49,970 nucleotides of DNA from Thermoplasmata archaeon. GTDB taxonomy: Archaea; Thermoplasmatota; Thermoplasmata; Lutacidiplasmatales; UBA184. A program made the position numbers and the translations under genes. Positions within the stretch are counted from its first letter, which is position 1. The number at the start of each line of letters is the position of its first letter. Location: positions 1 to 49,970 of the forward strand of contig JAJZGO010000004.1 of assembly GCA_021798415.1 (NCBI GenBank). The letters are read 5' to 3'. Shown here piece after piece: positions 17,787 through 27,302 of this stretch. The notes beneath the pieces are model-generated. The model saw only the letters and a list, made by a program, of their open reading frames with translations. It had not been told where the DNA came from and made no database searches.

Positions 17787-18386
17787 ATGGTGGGAAGTTC
17801 GCGCAGGCGACGCATCGTTCCGATCGTGCTCGGATTGGCGATGCTCGCGGTGGTCATTGCGGCGGCCCTGTCGCCGAACACCGGTGTGGTCCAGGCCCAG
17901 ACGAATGCGCAGTACAACCAGTCCCCCTCCTCGACCGTTTCTCCCTACCTCTACGTCGGCATCGGGGTGGCGGTCGCGCTCGCCGCGCTGCTCGTGGCGC
18001 TCCTGTTGATGGGCCGTCGGCGACGCCGACCGCCTTCCCCGCCCCCCCCGCAGTTGTGGCAGGGCGGTCCGTCCGCGCCGGCCTCGGCGGCCGCCGTAGC
18101 GCCTCCCCCGCCTTCCCCCCCGCCGGCGAGCCCCCCTCCGCCCGCCGCCGGCCCGGCGTACCTCGAGACTCCCGAGGACGTCGGCCAGGCCGCCCAGGCC
18201 GGGCCCATCGTGGGAGCGGGCGTTGGCGCGGGGGCGGCGGGAGCGGGCGCCGAAGCGGAACCGGACATCGACTCGCTGATGGCCGAGCTCGACAAGATCA
18301 GCGGCGAGATCCTGAAGCGCGCCCCGAAGAAAGGTGCCGGGTCGGTACCCGCCGACGAAGGGGCCGGCACGACCGGAAACCGCTAG
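17787..18386 (+). CDS. hypothetical secreted/membrane-anchored Pro-rich protein
   Basis: Start moved from 17751 to ATG 17787 giving signal-like MVGSSRRRRIVPIVLGLAMLAVVIAAALS; second TM VSPYLYVGIGVAVALAALLVALLLMGRRRRR; Pro/Ala linker; terminal DIDSLMAELDKISGEILKRAPKK. Confidence 0.65.
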   Translation: MVGSSRRRRIVPIVLGLAMLAVVIAAALSPNTGVVQAQTNAQYNQSPSSTVSPYLYVGIGVAVALAALLVALLLMGRRRRRPPSPPPPQLWQGGPSAPASAAAVAPPPPSPPPASPPPPAAGPAYLETPEDVGQAAQAGPIVGAGVGAGAAGAGAEAEPDIDSLMAELDKISGEILKRAPKKGAGSVPADEGAGTTGNR

Positions 18387-18443
18387 AGCCCCCGCGCCCG
18401 TGGGCCGGCGGTGCTTAAGAACCCGGGCGGAGTCGTTCGGACG

Positions 18444-18701
18444 ATGCCCGAAGCCCCGGGAACTCCGGACGAGGACGGCCTCTTAGTGGAGTTGCACGAC
18501 GCGATCGCCCGGGCCTCCCGCCGGCCCCGCGAGATCGAGGTCGGGATTGTGCTCTCGATCGCCCTCGGTCGGCGACGCGGTGCCGTCTCCTGCGGAGGCT
18601 GCCAGATCCCGCTCGAGTTCGAGGGGATCCCGGCCCGGACCAACGCCCGTCTCGGGGGCCCGTTCCGCTTGGTGTTCGAAGAGCGTGCGACCGGTTCGTA
18701 A
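18444..18701 (+). CDS. hypothetical small protein with CGGC motif
   Basis: MPEAPGTPDEDGLLVELHDAIARASRRPREIEVGIVLSIALGRRRGAVSCGGCQIPLEFEGIPARTNARLGGPFRLVFEERATGS. Confidence 0.5.
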   Translation: MPEAPGTPDEDGLLVELHDAIARASRRPREIEVGIVLSIALGRRRGAVSCGGCQIPLEFEGIPARTNARLGGPFRLVFEERATGS

Positions 18702-18727
18702 CCGCGTCGGTCGCCGGAGGTCTTCGG

Positions 18728-19423
18728 ATGTCGATCCTGGGAACGGTCGCTGACCTGATCACGATGATCCTCGCCACGGCCGGACTCGCGGGGGTCTTCG
18801 GCCTGATGGCCGTGGAGAGTTTCGGCCTACCGCCCGTCCCGAGCGAGGTGATCCTGCCGTTCACGGGATTCCTCATCGCGTCGGGGACGTTCCCGCTGGT
18901 CGGGGCGGTGCTCGCCGCTCTGCTGGGAGGCCTCGTCGGCTCGTACGCCGGCTACGCGGTCGGACGGTGGTGGCGCCACCGCATCACCGGCCTCGGGATC
19001 GGCCGACTTCGACTCGAGCCGCGCCACCTAGAGCGGATGGACCGGTTCTTCGCCCGTAGAGGAGAGGTCACGGTCGGCGTGGCGCGTCTACTGCCCGTCG
19101 TCCGAAGCTACATCTCCTACCCGGCCGGGACCGCCGAGATGAACCCGGTGCGCTTCGGTGTGTACACGCTCCTCGGCAGCATTCCGTTCACGCTGGGCCT
19201 CATCTATGCGGGGATGGTCCTGCGATCCGACTGGACCCTGGTCTCTTCGTACTTCTCCGTCCTCGATTACCCGCTGATCGCGATCGTGGCGATCGTCGTC
19301 GTCTTCATCATCCTCCAGGTGGCGGGCGTCCTCGCCCCCGGCTGGCCGCCCCGCCGCGCGTCGAAGGCGCCCACCGCAAGCTCGGCCGACCCGGCCGCGC
19401 CGTCGCCTCCTCCCTCGGGGTGA
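18728..19423 (+). CDS. DedA-family (SNARE-associated) membrane protein
   Basis: MAVESFGLPPVPSEVILPFTGFLIASG...GGLVGSYAGYAVGRWW...RFFARRGEVTVGVARLLPVVRSYISYPAGTAEMNPVRFGVYTLLGSIPF. Confidence 0.88.
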   Translation: MSILGTVADLITMILATAGLAGVFGLMAVESFGLPPVPSEVILPFTGFLIASGTFPLVGAVLAALLGGLVGSYAGYAVGRWWRHRITGLGIGRLRLEPRHLERMDRFFARRGEVTVGVARLLPVVRSYISYPAGTAEMNPVRFGVYTLLGSIPFTLGLIYAGMVLRSDWTLVSSYFSVLDYPLIAIVAIVVVFIILQVAGVLAPGWPPRRASKAPTASSADPAAPSPPPSG

Positions 19424-19454
19424 ACGTCGTCTTCTCGCCCCGGCGCTCGGTCGG

Positions 19455-20825
19455 CTAGGGCCGGGCCCCCGTCCTCGTACGCGCTGGCGGGTGCGAGCGG
19501 GCGTACTCCGGCCGAACGACCTCACCGACCGACCGTCCGATGTACTGGCCGTCCTCGACGATCCGTTCGCCCCGCAGGTAGTGCTCGCGGGGGAAGATCG
19601 CCTCCCAACCCTCGAAAGCGGTCCAGCCGCACGGTGCGTGGAGCCGGCGGGCCTCCAGGCGGGTCCGGGCCCGAAAATCGACCACGAGGAGGTCGGCCCG
19701 ATGCCCGACCGCGAGCCGGCCTCGGGGCTGGCCGACCCAGCGCGACGGTCGGTCGCTCGCGGCTGCGACCAGCGTTCCGAGCTCGAGCTCCGAGGCCCGA
19801 ACCCGGGCGAGCATGAGCGGGAGCATCGTCTCGACGCCCGGCATCCCGCTCGGGGCGAGGTCGAACGGTCGGTCCTTCGTGTCGAGAGAGTGCGGCGCGT
19901 GGTCGCTCGCGAGGCAGGGGACCTCACCGCGCCGGAACCTCGCCCACAGGGCCGCGCGGTCGGCCTCGGAGCGCAGCGGCGGGTTGACTTTGCGGTACGA
20001 GCTGTCGCCCGAACGCTCGGAGAGGAGAAGGTGGTGCGGCGTCGCTTCGAACGACACCCCCGCCGCCCGCAGGCGGTCGGCGACGGTGCCGGTCGTGACG
20101 TGGGCGACGTGCAGGCGCAGCGACGGGGGCGCTTCGCCCAGCGACGCGACGGCGGCGAGCTCGGCGGCGGCCGGACGGCGGGCGTTCCAATCGGCGAGCC
20201 CCCGGTCCGGCAGGTCCGTCCGGAACCGGCTCGGGTCCTCGGCGTGGACGCTGACGGGCAGGCCGAGCTCCGCGAGGCGCGCGAGGAGCCCCGGGACCTC
20301 GACGGACGCAGGGACCTCCTCGACCCCCGTCGTCGGGCTGAGGTAGACCTTGAACCCGCCCGCGGTCTCGGCGAGGCGCGCGAGAGCGCGCGGTCGCACG
20401 GGAAGGGCGTAGAGGAGGACGTCGACGGCCGCCCGGCCGGGAACGCGGCGGGCCTTTTCCTCGACGCCGTCCGAGTCCGTCACCGGCGGGATCGTGTTCG
20501 GCATGTCGCCGACGAGCCCGACCCCCCCGAGGGCGGCCTGGATCGTCCCGGACGCGAGCGTCTCGACGTCGCGAGGTCCTCCCGGCTCGCGCAGGTGAAC
20601 GTGCAGGTCGGTCGCGGCGGGGAGGATCACCGAGTCGCCGACGTCGTGTCGGGGCCCGCCCCTCAGGTCCCGGCCGAGGGCGGCGATGATGCCGTCGTCG
20701 TCGATCGCGATCTCGACCGGCTGGAGGCGCCCGCGAACCTGGGCCCGGCCGACGAGGATCCACGCGACGTGCCCGGTCCGCTCGGGTGCGCCGTCCGGGC
20801 CCCCGGGGTCGTCGTCGGTCCCCAT
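19455..20825 (-). CDS. pyrC: dihydroorotase
   Basis: ATDLHVHLREPGGPRDVETLASGTIQAALGG...VSVHAEDPSRF...LHVAHVTTG...LASDHAPHSLDTKDRPFDLAPSGMPGVETMLPL. Confidence 0.92.
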   Translation of the reverse strand: MGTDDDPGGPDGAPERTGHVAWILVGRAQVRGRLQPVEIAIDDDGIIAALGRDLRGGPRHDVGDSVILPAATDLHVHLREPGGPRDVETLASGTIQAALGGVGLVGDMPNTIPPVTDSDGVEEKARRVPGRAAVDVLLYALPVRPRALARLAETAGGFKVYLSPTTGVEEVPASVEVPGLLARLAELGLPVSVHAEDPSRFRTDLPDRGLADWNARRPAAAELAAVASLGEAPPSLRLHVAHVTTGTVADRLRAAGVSFEATPHHLLLSERSGDSSYRKVNPPLRSEADRAALWARFRRGEVPCLASDHAPHSLDTKDRPFDLAPSGMPGVETMLPLMLARVRASELELGTLVAAASDRPSRWVGQPRGRLAVGHRADLLVVDFRARTRLEARRLHAPCGWTAFEGWEAIFPREHYLRGERIVEDGQYIGRSVGEVVRPEYARSHPPARTRTGARP

Positions 20826-20907
20826 CCTCGGGCGGACGGTGCGGTACGTAAAGAAGCCAGTCCCCGCCCACCGGGTATCGTATAATCCCCGGGTCCATGG
20901 GACCCCC

Positions 20908-21966
20908 GTGCTCTCCCCACGGGGCCGTGCGCGGTGGACGTACGCGACGAGCGGCGTGGACCTCCGGGCGCGGTCGCGTGCTCTCGCGGCGCTCCTCGAG
21001 TCACTCGAGTACCGGGCTCCGCCCGACCACGGGCGACCGATACGGGCCCCGGGACACTTTGCCGGGATGATCCGGGTCGGTCGCGAAACGATCGCGGTGA
21101 CCACCGACACCGTCGGGACTAAGGTCCTTCTCGCTGAGCAGCTCGGCCGTTGGGAGGAGGTCGGCGAAGACATCGTCGGTGTCAACGTCAACGACCTTGC
21201 GGCGGTCGGCGCCCGGCCGGCCGGCCTCGTCGACACGATCCTCTGCGTCCGTCCCGACGAGGGGGTCTTCCGGGCCCTCGGACGGGGGCTCGACCGGGGG
21301 ATGCGCGCGGCGCGGTGCACGCTCCTGGGAGGAGAGACGGCGATCGTCCCCGACCTCGTGCGCGGGATCGACCTCGGGGGGACCGCGGTCGGGTTCTTCC
21401 CGCGCGGCCGGGCCCCGGTCACCGGCGCTCGCCTCTCCGCCGGCGACGTGATCCTCGGGATCCCCTCCGTGGGGCTCCACGCGAACGGCTTCACGCTGGT
21501 GCGGAAGTTGCTCGACGACCGCGCGGTCGACCTCGCGGCTCCGCGGCCGGGCGCGAGCGAGCCGGTCGGGGTCGAGCTGTTGCGGCCGACGCGGATCTAC
21601 TCGACGATCGCGGACGCGCTCGCCGGCCGTCCCGACGTGCACGGGTTCGCCCACATGAGCGGAGGCGGGGTGCGCAACCTCGTCCGGCTCCACGCGCGGC
21701 TCGGCTTCGTCCTCGACCACTGGCCGGTCCCTCCGCCCCTCTTCCGGTGGGTGCAATCCTTGGGCGAGCTCCCGGACGAGGAGATGTTCGAGACGTTCAA
21801 CATGGGGATCGGTTTCGTGGTGATCGTCGCCCGCCACCGACTCTCGGAGGTGCGCCGGCGGCTTGCCCGCGCGGGGGCGCCGGACGCGCTCGCGATCGGG
21901 CACGTGGCGCGCGGCGGTGGCGTCCGCCTGCCCGACCTCGGTCTCGAGTACGCGCAGTACGCCTGA
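20908..21966 (+). CDS. purM: phosphoribosylformylglycinamidine cyclo-ligase (AIR synthetase)
   Basis: WTYATSGVDLRARSRAL...IAVTTDTVGTKVLLAEQLGRWEEVGEDIVGVNVNDLAAVGARP...LLGGETAIVPDL...GIPSVGLHANGFTL; GTG start is the first in-frame option. Confidence 0.9.
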   Translation: MLSPRGRARWTYATSGVDLRARSRALAALLESLEYRAPPDHGRPIRAPGHFAGMIRVGRETIAVTTDTVGTKVLLAEQLGRWEEVGEDIVGVNVNDLAAVGARPAGLVDTILCVRPDEGVFRALGRGLDRGMRAARCTLLGGETAIVPDLVRGIDLGGTAVGFFPRGRAPVTGARLSAGDVILGIPSVGLHANGFTLVRKLLDDRAVDLAAPRPGASEPVGVELLRPTRIYSTIADALAGRPDVHGFAHMSGGGVRNLVRLHARLGFVLDHWPVPPPLFRWVQSLGELPDEEMFETFNMGIGFVVIVARHRLSEVRRRLARAGAPDALAIGHVARGGGVRLPDLGLEYAQYA

Positions 21967-22000
21967 GCCGCGCGTCCGGCGGTCCCGGGCGCAAACAGTT

Positions 22001-22984
22001 ATGGAACGACCGCCCTCCTCGGCGCCGGAGGGCAGAGGGGGCGTGGACCGCGCGAAAGGGTACGCGGTCTTCTTGTCGCTGGCCGCGGCCCTCCTCTGGG
22101 CGACCTACTACATCTTCGTCCTCGCGCTCGACCGAAGTGCCCCGCCGTCGGCCGTCGTGTTCTACCCGTTCCTCTTCGGCGGGGCCGCGTACACCGCCTG
22201 GGCGGCCGCGGCGGGCCACGGCCGGGCGCTGCTCGCGCTCTGGCGGCAGCCGATGGCGTACGTCCGCACCGGGTTCCTGGTCGGGATGCAGGTCTCGGTC
22301 CTCGCCGCGACGTACCTCACAGGTCCGGTCGACGCTTCGCTCCTCTCGCTGATCGGGGACGTCGTGCTGACCCCGCTGATCGTGGCCCTCGTGATCGGCG
22401 CCCACCGGGCGCACGTGACGTCGCGAGTCTTCTCGCTCGGGCTCGTGCTGAGCCTCGCCGGTGGGGCGCTCACGATCGCGGGAGGGCAGGGCCTGACCGC
22501 GGTCCGCGGCCTCGGGTGGGCGGTGGTTCCGGCGGTCCCGGTCTCGGTCGCGCTCTACTTTCTGCTGAGCGCGCGGGAGAACGAGCGCTCCCCTCCGTCG
22601 GCGGTCGTCGCGCAGTCGATGCTCGCCGCGGCGCTCGTCGGCGCTCTCGTCTCGCCCGCGCTCCCGGGTGGGCTCGCGGGACTCGGGTCGCCCTCGCCCG
22701 CCGCTCTCGTCCTCCTCGCCGCGACGGGCGTGACGAGCTTCTTCCTCGCTCCGGCGCTCTACTTCCACGCGATCTCGCGCGCCGGCCTCGTGATCCCGCC
22801 GATGCTGATGACCGGGATCCCGGTCTTCACCCTCCTGCTCTCCGCGACCGTCCTCCGCCTCGAGCTTCCGTGGGTCGCGGTCCTCGGGATCCCGGTCGCG
22901 GTCGTCGGCGCGGTCCTCACGCTCCGCGGCGAGAGCGGCCCCGAGACCCCCGGGCCCCCGGGGCCCGAGACGGCCTCCTCGTAG
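22001..22984 (+). CDS. EamA/DMT-superfamily transporter
   Basis: About 10 TM helices; LSLAAALLWATYYIFVLALDRSAPPSAVVFYPFLFGGAAY...LTGPVDASLLSLIGDVVLTPLIVALVIG. Confidence 0.8.
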   Translation: MERPPSSAPEGRGGVDRAKGYAVFLSLAAALLWATYYIFVLALDRSAPPSAVVFYPFLFGGAAYTAWAAAAGHGRALLALWRQPMAYVRTGFLVGMQVSVLAATYLTGPVDASLLSLIGDVVLTPLIVALVIGAHRAHVTSRVFSLGLVLSLAGGALTIAGGQGLTAVRGLGWAVVPAVPVSVALYFLLSARENERSPPSAVVAQSMLAAALVGALVSPALPGGLAGLGSPSPAALVLLAATGVTSFFLAPALYFHAISRAGLVIPPMLMTGIPVFTLLLSATVLRLELPWVAVLGIPVAVVGAVLTLRGESGPETPGPPGPETASS

Positions 22985-22993
22985 CCCGCGAGC

Positions 22994-25453
22994 TCACTCG
23001 AAGTCGGCGAGGCTCTTCGTCGTGCGGCGGCGCTTCGGGGGGGCCGCGAGGTCGGCGAGCGAGGTATCGAGGGACGCGGTCGGTCCTGGCTCGACCGCCG
23101 GCCGCTCGGCCGGGTCGCCGAGACGGCGCTGGTGGCTCCCGCGCAAAAGCGCCGCCGCGTCCCAGTCGTAGACCTCCGTCACCCGGGCGAGCGTCTGGGC
23201 GACGCGGTCGGCGTAGTACTCCCAGTCGGGTTCCTTGCCGAACGGCCGGCCCTCGACCCACGGCTCGACCTCCTGCGGTGAGGCGCGAGAGCCGGTCACG
23301 ACCCACGCGACCCTCATGCCGGGGATCACGTCGTACCCTTCCGCCTTGAGGCGCTTGTAGACCCTTAGGAACGGCAGCGAGTCGCGGGTCGCTTCGTTGT
23401 ACTCGCTCTCGGGCCGGACCGTGCGCGCGATGACGAGCCTCTCGACCGGGACCGACCGGTTCCGCACCGCGAGCACGAGCTCGCGCGCGCGGCGCACCGC
23501 ACCGTCGGTGTCCCCGCGAAGGACGAGGTCGAAGATATCCATGAGCGCCTGCGACTGGTAGTCGAAGGCGTCCGTGCGCCGGGTCTCGTAGCCGCGCACG
23601 ACGCGCTCCTCCCGTGGCCAGGCCGTCTGACCGACGTACCGCTTCTTCGCGCCGTGCGAGAAGAACGACTCGAAGACCGACTGGAACTCGAACGTCGTCC
23701 CTTCGTGGGTGAATCGCTTCGCGATCTCCTCGCCGAACTCCCGGGCGCCCTCGAGGGTCGGGACCGGCGCTCGGACGAACACGGAATCGGTGTCGGAGTA
23801 GACCACCTCGTGGCCGTCGGCCTCGAGGTCGCGGATGATCGAGGTGATCGCCTCCCGCGCGAAGGCGGTGATCGCGGCGCCGATCTCTTTGTTGGTGAAC
23901 CGGTAGAAGCTCGACGCGAGCACCCCATAGAACGAGTTCATCAGGAGCTTCACCGCGAGCTGGAGGCCGTCGAAATACGCCTTCAGCTCCTCGGTCGGGG
24001 CCTCGCGCGACTCCCGCCGGAACCGGTCCCGGTCGGCGAGGAGCTGCGCGAGGAGCTCGGGGACGATCCCTCGGCGGACGGAGGGCGCGAGGAACCGGGC
24101 GCCCGACGGCGCGACCGTCGTGCCGTCGGGGGAGAGCGTGGTGAAGCAGAGGTTCTTCGCGATGATGATCGACGGGTACATCGACTTGAAGTCGAGCAGG
24201 ACGACCCAGCGCGACATGCCCGGGCGGATCGCGTGGACGTACCCGCCCTCGATCGGGGCGTCGCGTCCGCCGCGGTGGCTCGGCGGGACCCCGACGCCGC
24301 GTTCGTCGGCCCGCGGAATCAGCAGCGCATCGATGTAGAGGGACGTCCGACCGTTGAGGCCCTCCTCGAGCGGAAGGCGCGCGACGGTCGCGAGGTCGGC
24401 CGCCTTCTCGATCGAGCGGAGGCGTCGAAGGATCCGAAGGGCGAGGTCGGCGTCGTGCTCGCAGTACTCCATCACGCGGGCGGGGTCCCGGGCCCACTCC
24501 TGCTCGATGTTGCGGCGGTCGACGTCGAGCTTCGAATCTCCGAGAAGCGTGCGGGCGACATACTGCAGGGTCTCCTGCTTCGGGTGGAGCTCGCTGCGGG
24601 CGGACCACCACGCGTCCGCGACCACGCGCCCGGTCACCTTCCACAACCGCTCGCCCATCTCGCGCGGGCTCGATCCCTCCCGTCCGAGGCGGAGGGCCTC
24701 CGCGCCGGTCGCCTGCGCCCGCTCGACGAGCAGGGGGACGTCGTAGCCCCCGATGTTGTATCCGGTGAGAATGTCCGGGTCGTCCTCACGGACGATGCGG
24801 GCGAACTCTTCGAGGATCCTGCGCTCGCTCGGGTCGGTGATCCGGAAGGTCCGGCGCGGCCGGTCGCCGCCGTCGGCGACGCCGCAGATCGTGAAGATCG
24901 TTCGCTCGCGGATCGCGTTCTCGATGTCGAAGGAGAGGAACCGCAAGGACGGGCGGAACGGCTCGGCGGGTCGGATGTCGTGGGTGGCGTCGACGACGAC
25001 CCGCACCACCTCGGGCACCGTGTAGCGGGCGCGGACCTCGTCGCTCTCCTCCTCGGCCTCGAACCCCACCGTCAGGCCGAGGTGGTGGTCGTAGAGGAAG
25101 CGGTGCACGAACGGGATGTCGCACGCGAGGACGCTCGCCTCCTCCCCCGGACGGCGGTAGGCGTCGCGGTACTGGGGCACGAGCCACGGACGGTGGATGG
25201 TGACGCGGGCGGCCGCTCTCTCGCGGCCCCCTACGAACGTGACGAGGTCCTCGACCCTCACGACCTCGGGGTCGGACCGGAGCCGCTCGCGCTGCTCCGC
25301 GGTCGGCTCGGCGAGGACGAAGTACGGCCGGAAACCGTAGTACCGGGCGACCATCGGGGTCCCTTCCCGGGTCCGACCGAACAGCTCGACGACCACCGCG
25401 TCGTCCCGAGCCTGGTACGAGCCCTCGAGGAGGAACAGTTCGACCGTGCGCAC
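22994..25453 (-). CDS. polB: family B DNA polymerase
   Basis: Exo motifs LSFDIENA, DILTGYNIGGYDVP and YCEHDADLALR; polymerase motifs LLDFKSMYPSIIIAKNLC, KLLMNSFYGV, VVYSDTDSVFV and KKRYVG. Confidence 0.96.
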   Translation of the reverse strand: MRTVELFLLEGSYQARDDAVVVELFGRTREGTPMVARYYGFRPYFVLAEPTAEQRERLRSDPEVVRVEDLVTFVGGRERAAARVTIHRPWLVPQYRDAYRRPGEEASVLACDIPFVHRFLYDHHLGLTVGFEAEEESDEVRARYTVPEVVRVVVDATHDIRPAEPFRPSLRFLSFDIENAIRERTIFTICGVADGGDRPRRTFRITDPSERRILEEFARIVREDDPDILTGYNIGGYDVPLLVERAQATGAEALRLGREGSSPREMGERLWKVTGRVVADAWWSARSELHPKQETLQYVARTLLGDSKLDVDRRNIEQEWARDPARVMEYCEHDADLALRILRRLRSIEKAADLATVARLPLEEGLNGRTSLYIDALLIPRADERGVGVPPSHRGGRDAPIEGGYVHAIRPGMSRWVVLLDFKSMYPSIIIAKNLCFTTLSPDGTTVAPSGARFLAPSVRRGIVPELLAQLLADRDRFRRESREAPTEELKAYFDGLQLAVKLLMNSFYGVLASSFYRFTNKEIGAAITAFAREAITSIIRDLEADGHEVVYSDTDSVFVRAPVPTLEGAREFGEEIAKRFTHEGTTFEFQSVFESFFSHGAKKRYVGQTAWPREERVVRGYETRRTDAFDYQSQALMDIFDLVLRGDTDGAVRRARELVLAVRNRSVPVERLVIARTVRPESEYNEATRDSLPFLRVYKRLKAEGYDVIPGMRVAWVVTGSRASPQEVEPWVEGRPFGKEPDWEYYADRVAQTLARVTEVYDWDAAALLRGSHQRRLGDPAERPAVEPGPTASLDTSLADLAAPPKRRRTTKSLADFE

Positions 25454-25475
25454 GGACCGAGGAGCCCGACGGGCG

Positions 25476-26111
25476 CTAAAGCCGTTTGGAGGGGCGCTCG
25501 GCGAGCCAGGCGCCGAGGGCCCGAAGGTCGTCGTCCCAGCGGCGGTAGAGGCGATGAGAGCGCAGGGCGGCCGGGTGGACGAGCGGGAAGAGCGGAGGGT
25601 CGGTCGACGGGCGCGGCCGACCGGCCGCGGTGAGGATCGGCGGCGCCCCGGGATCGAGCGCGTGGAGCGCCGAGGTACCGAGGGTCACGACCGCCGCCGG
25701 ACGGAGCAGCGCGAGCTGCCGGTCGAGGAACGGACGACACGTCGTGGCCGCCGCCCGGACGAACCGGTTCGCCGGCGGGCGGCACTTGAGGACGTTCAGC
25801 ACCCCGAACTCGTCGTCCTCGAGCCCGAGCCGATGGGTCGCGTCGTCGAGCCGCCGGCCGGCGCGTCCGACGAACGGGAGCCCGGTGCGGTCCTCCTCGG
25901 CACCCGGGGCTTCGCCGACGAACACGATGCGCGGCGCAAGGCTCCCCCGGTAGACGACCGCGTGCGTGCGGTGCGCGCCGAGCGGGCAGCGGCGGCAGGA
26001 CCGGATCTCTTCGGAGAGCTCGGCCCAGGCTCGCTGCCGACGGGTCGCGGGCGGCCGGACCCGGCCGGTGGCGATGCCCTGCACGCCCCGCCACAGTCCG
26101 GCCGCCCGCAT
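25476..26111 (-). CDS. uracil-DNA glycosylase, family 4-like, Fe-S type
   Basis: SCRRCPLGAHRTHAV...IVFVGEAPGAEEDRTGLPFVGRAGRRLD...VLNVLKCRPPANRFV...PLVHPAALR. Confidence 0.9.
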   Translation of the reverse strand: MRAAGLWRGVQGIATGRVRPPATRRQRAWAELSEEIRSCRRCPLGAHRTHAVVYRGSLAPRIVFVGEAPGAEEDRTGLPFVGRAGRRLDDATHRLGLEDDEFGVLNVLKCRPPANRFVRAAATTCRPFLDRQLALLRPAAVVTLGTSALHALDPGAPPILTAAGRPRPSTDPPLFPLVHPAALRSHRLYRRWDDDLRALGAWLAERPSKRL

Positions 26112-26153
26112 AGCGCTCGCGCGAGCGAAGGAGCGCGCGGCGCGGCACGGACC

Positions 26154-26160
26154 TTAAATA
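26154..26160 (+). promoter_or_regulatory. TATA box TTAAATA upstream of rpsL
   Basis: CCTTAAATAGGGG in a GC-rich context, about 35-40 bp upstream of ATG 26194. Confidence 0.6.
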
Positions 26161-26193
26161 GGGGCTCCCTGTGGCTCGGCCCCTTCGCCGACC

Positions 26194-26628
26194 ATGCCTC
26201 CGCCGTCCGGACTCAACACTGCGGGTCGCCTGACCCGGCTCCGCCAGCGGCGACGCTGGTCCGACCGGTACTACAAGCGGCGCACCCTCCATCTCAAGGA
26301 ACGGTCCGACCCTCTCGAGGGTGCCCCCCAGGGCCGCGGCATCGTGATCGAGAAGGTCGGGGTCGAGGCGAAGCAACCGAACTCGGCGATTCGAAAGTGC
26401 ATCAAGGTCCAGCTGATCAAGAACGGCCGTCAGGTGACGGCGTTCGCGGTCGGCGACGGGGCGATCAACTTCATCGACGAGCACGACGAGGTCCTCGTCG
26501 AGGGAATCGGGGGCCGGATGGGCCGGTCCTACGGCGACATCCCGGGCGTCCGCTACAAGGTGATCCAGGTGAACAGCGTCTCGCTCGACGAGCTCGTTCG
26601 CGGACGCAAGGAGAAGCCGGCCCGATGA
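26194..26628 (+). CDS. rpsL: 30S ribosomal protein S12 (uS12)
   Basis: [79 protein letters not shown]. Confidence 0.97.
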   Translation: MPPPSGLNTAGRLTRLRQRRRWSDRYYKRRTLHLKERSDPLEGAPQGRGIVIEKVGVEAKQPNSAIRKCIKVQLIKNGRQVTAFAVGDGAINFIDEHDEVLVEGIGGRMGRSYGDIPGVRYKVIQVNSVSLDELVRGRKEKPAR

Positions 26629-27284
26629 GCGGAGCGCCCGAGCCCCTCAGCCCGGAGCCGACCGCCGAGGACGCGGGACCCGTCGTCCAGCGTCCCCAGC
26701 CGCCGCCCCCTCCGCCGTTCGTCCTTCCGCCGCTCTTCGGGAAGTACCCGTTCGAGGGCGTGGAGGTCCACGACCCCGGCCTCCTGCCCTACCTGTACCT
26801 GCACCCCGTCTACACGCCCCACACCGAGGGCCGGCTCACCGGTCGACCGTTCCTCAAGACTCGGATGCACCTGGTCGAGAGGCTCGCCAACCACCTCATG
26901 AAGGGCGGCAAGTTCACCGGTAAGAAGTCGAAGGCGATCACCACCATCCGCAAGGCGTTCGTCGAGCTCGCCCAGAAGGAGGGGAAGAATCCGCTCCAGC
27001 TCCTTGTCGATGCGGTCGAGAACGCGTCGCCCCGAGAGGAGGTCACGCGGCTCCAGTTCGGCGGGATCTCCGTCCCTCGGGCCGTGGACGCCTCACCCGC
27101 CCGCCGTTTGAACGTCGCGATCCGCAACCTCGCGCTCGGCGCGATCCAGTCCTCGCGCAAATCGACGAAGCCGATCCACTCCTGCCTCGCGGACGAGATC
27201 CGGCTCGCGGCCAAGGGCGACCTCACGTCGTTCGCGGTCGGACGGAAGGAAGAGGTCGAGCGGGTCGCGCAGTCGGCGCGCTGA
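26625..27284 (+). CDS. rpsG: 30S ribosomal protein S7 (uS7)
   Basis: [17 protein letters not shown]...[15 protein letters not shown]...[52 protein letters not shown]; Pro-rich N-terminal extension. Confidence 0.96.
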   Translation: MSGAPEPLSPEPTAEDAGPVVQRPQPPPPPPFVLPPLFGKYPFEGVEVHDPGLLPYLYLHPVYTPHTEGRLTGRPFLKTRMHLVERLANHLMKGGKFTGKKSKAITTIRKAFVELAQKEGKNPLQLLVDAVENASPREEVTRLQFGGISVPRAVDASPARRLNVAIRNLALGAIQSSRKSTKPIHSCLADEIRLAAKGDLTSFAVGRKEEVERVAQSAR

Positions 27285-27302
27285 AGCCCGACAGGAACCC
27301 CC

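Noticed and set aside
23654-25633. 659-aa forward ORF opposite polB
   Set aside because: Antisense to a clear family-B polymerase; composition-driven
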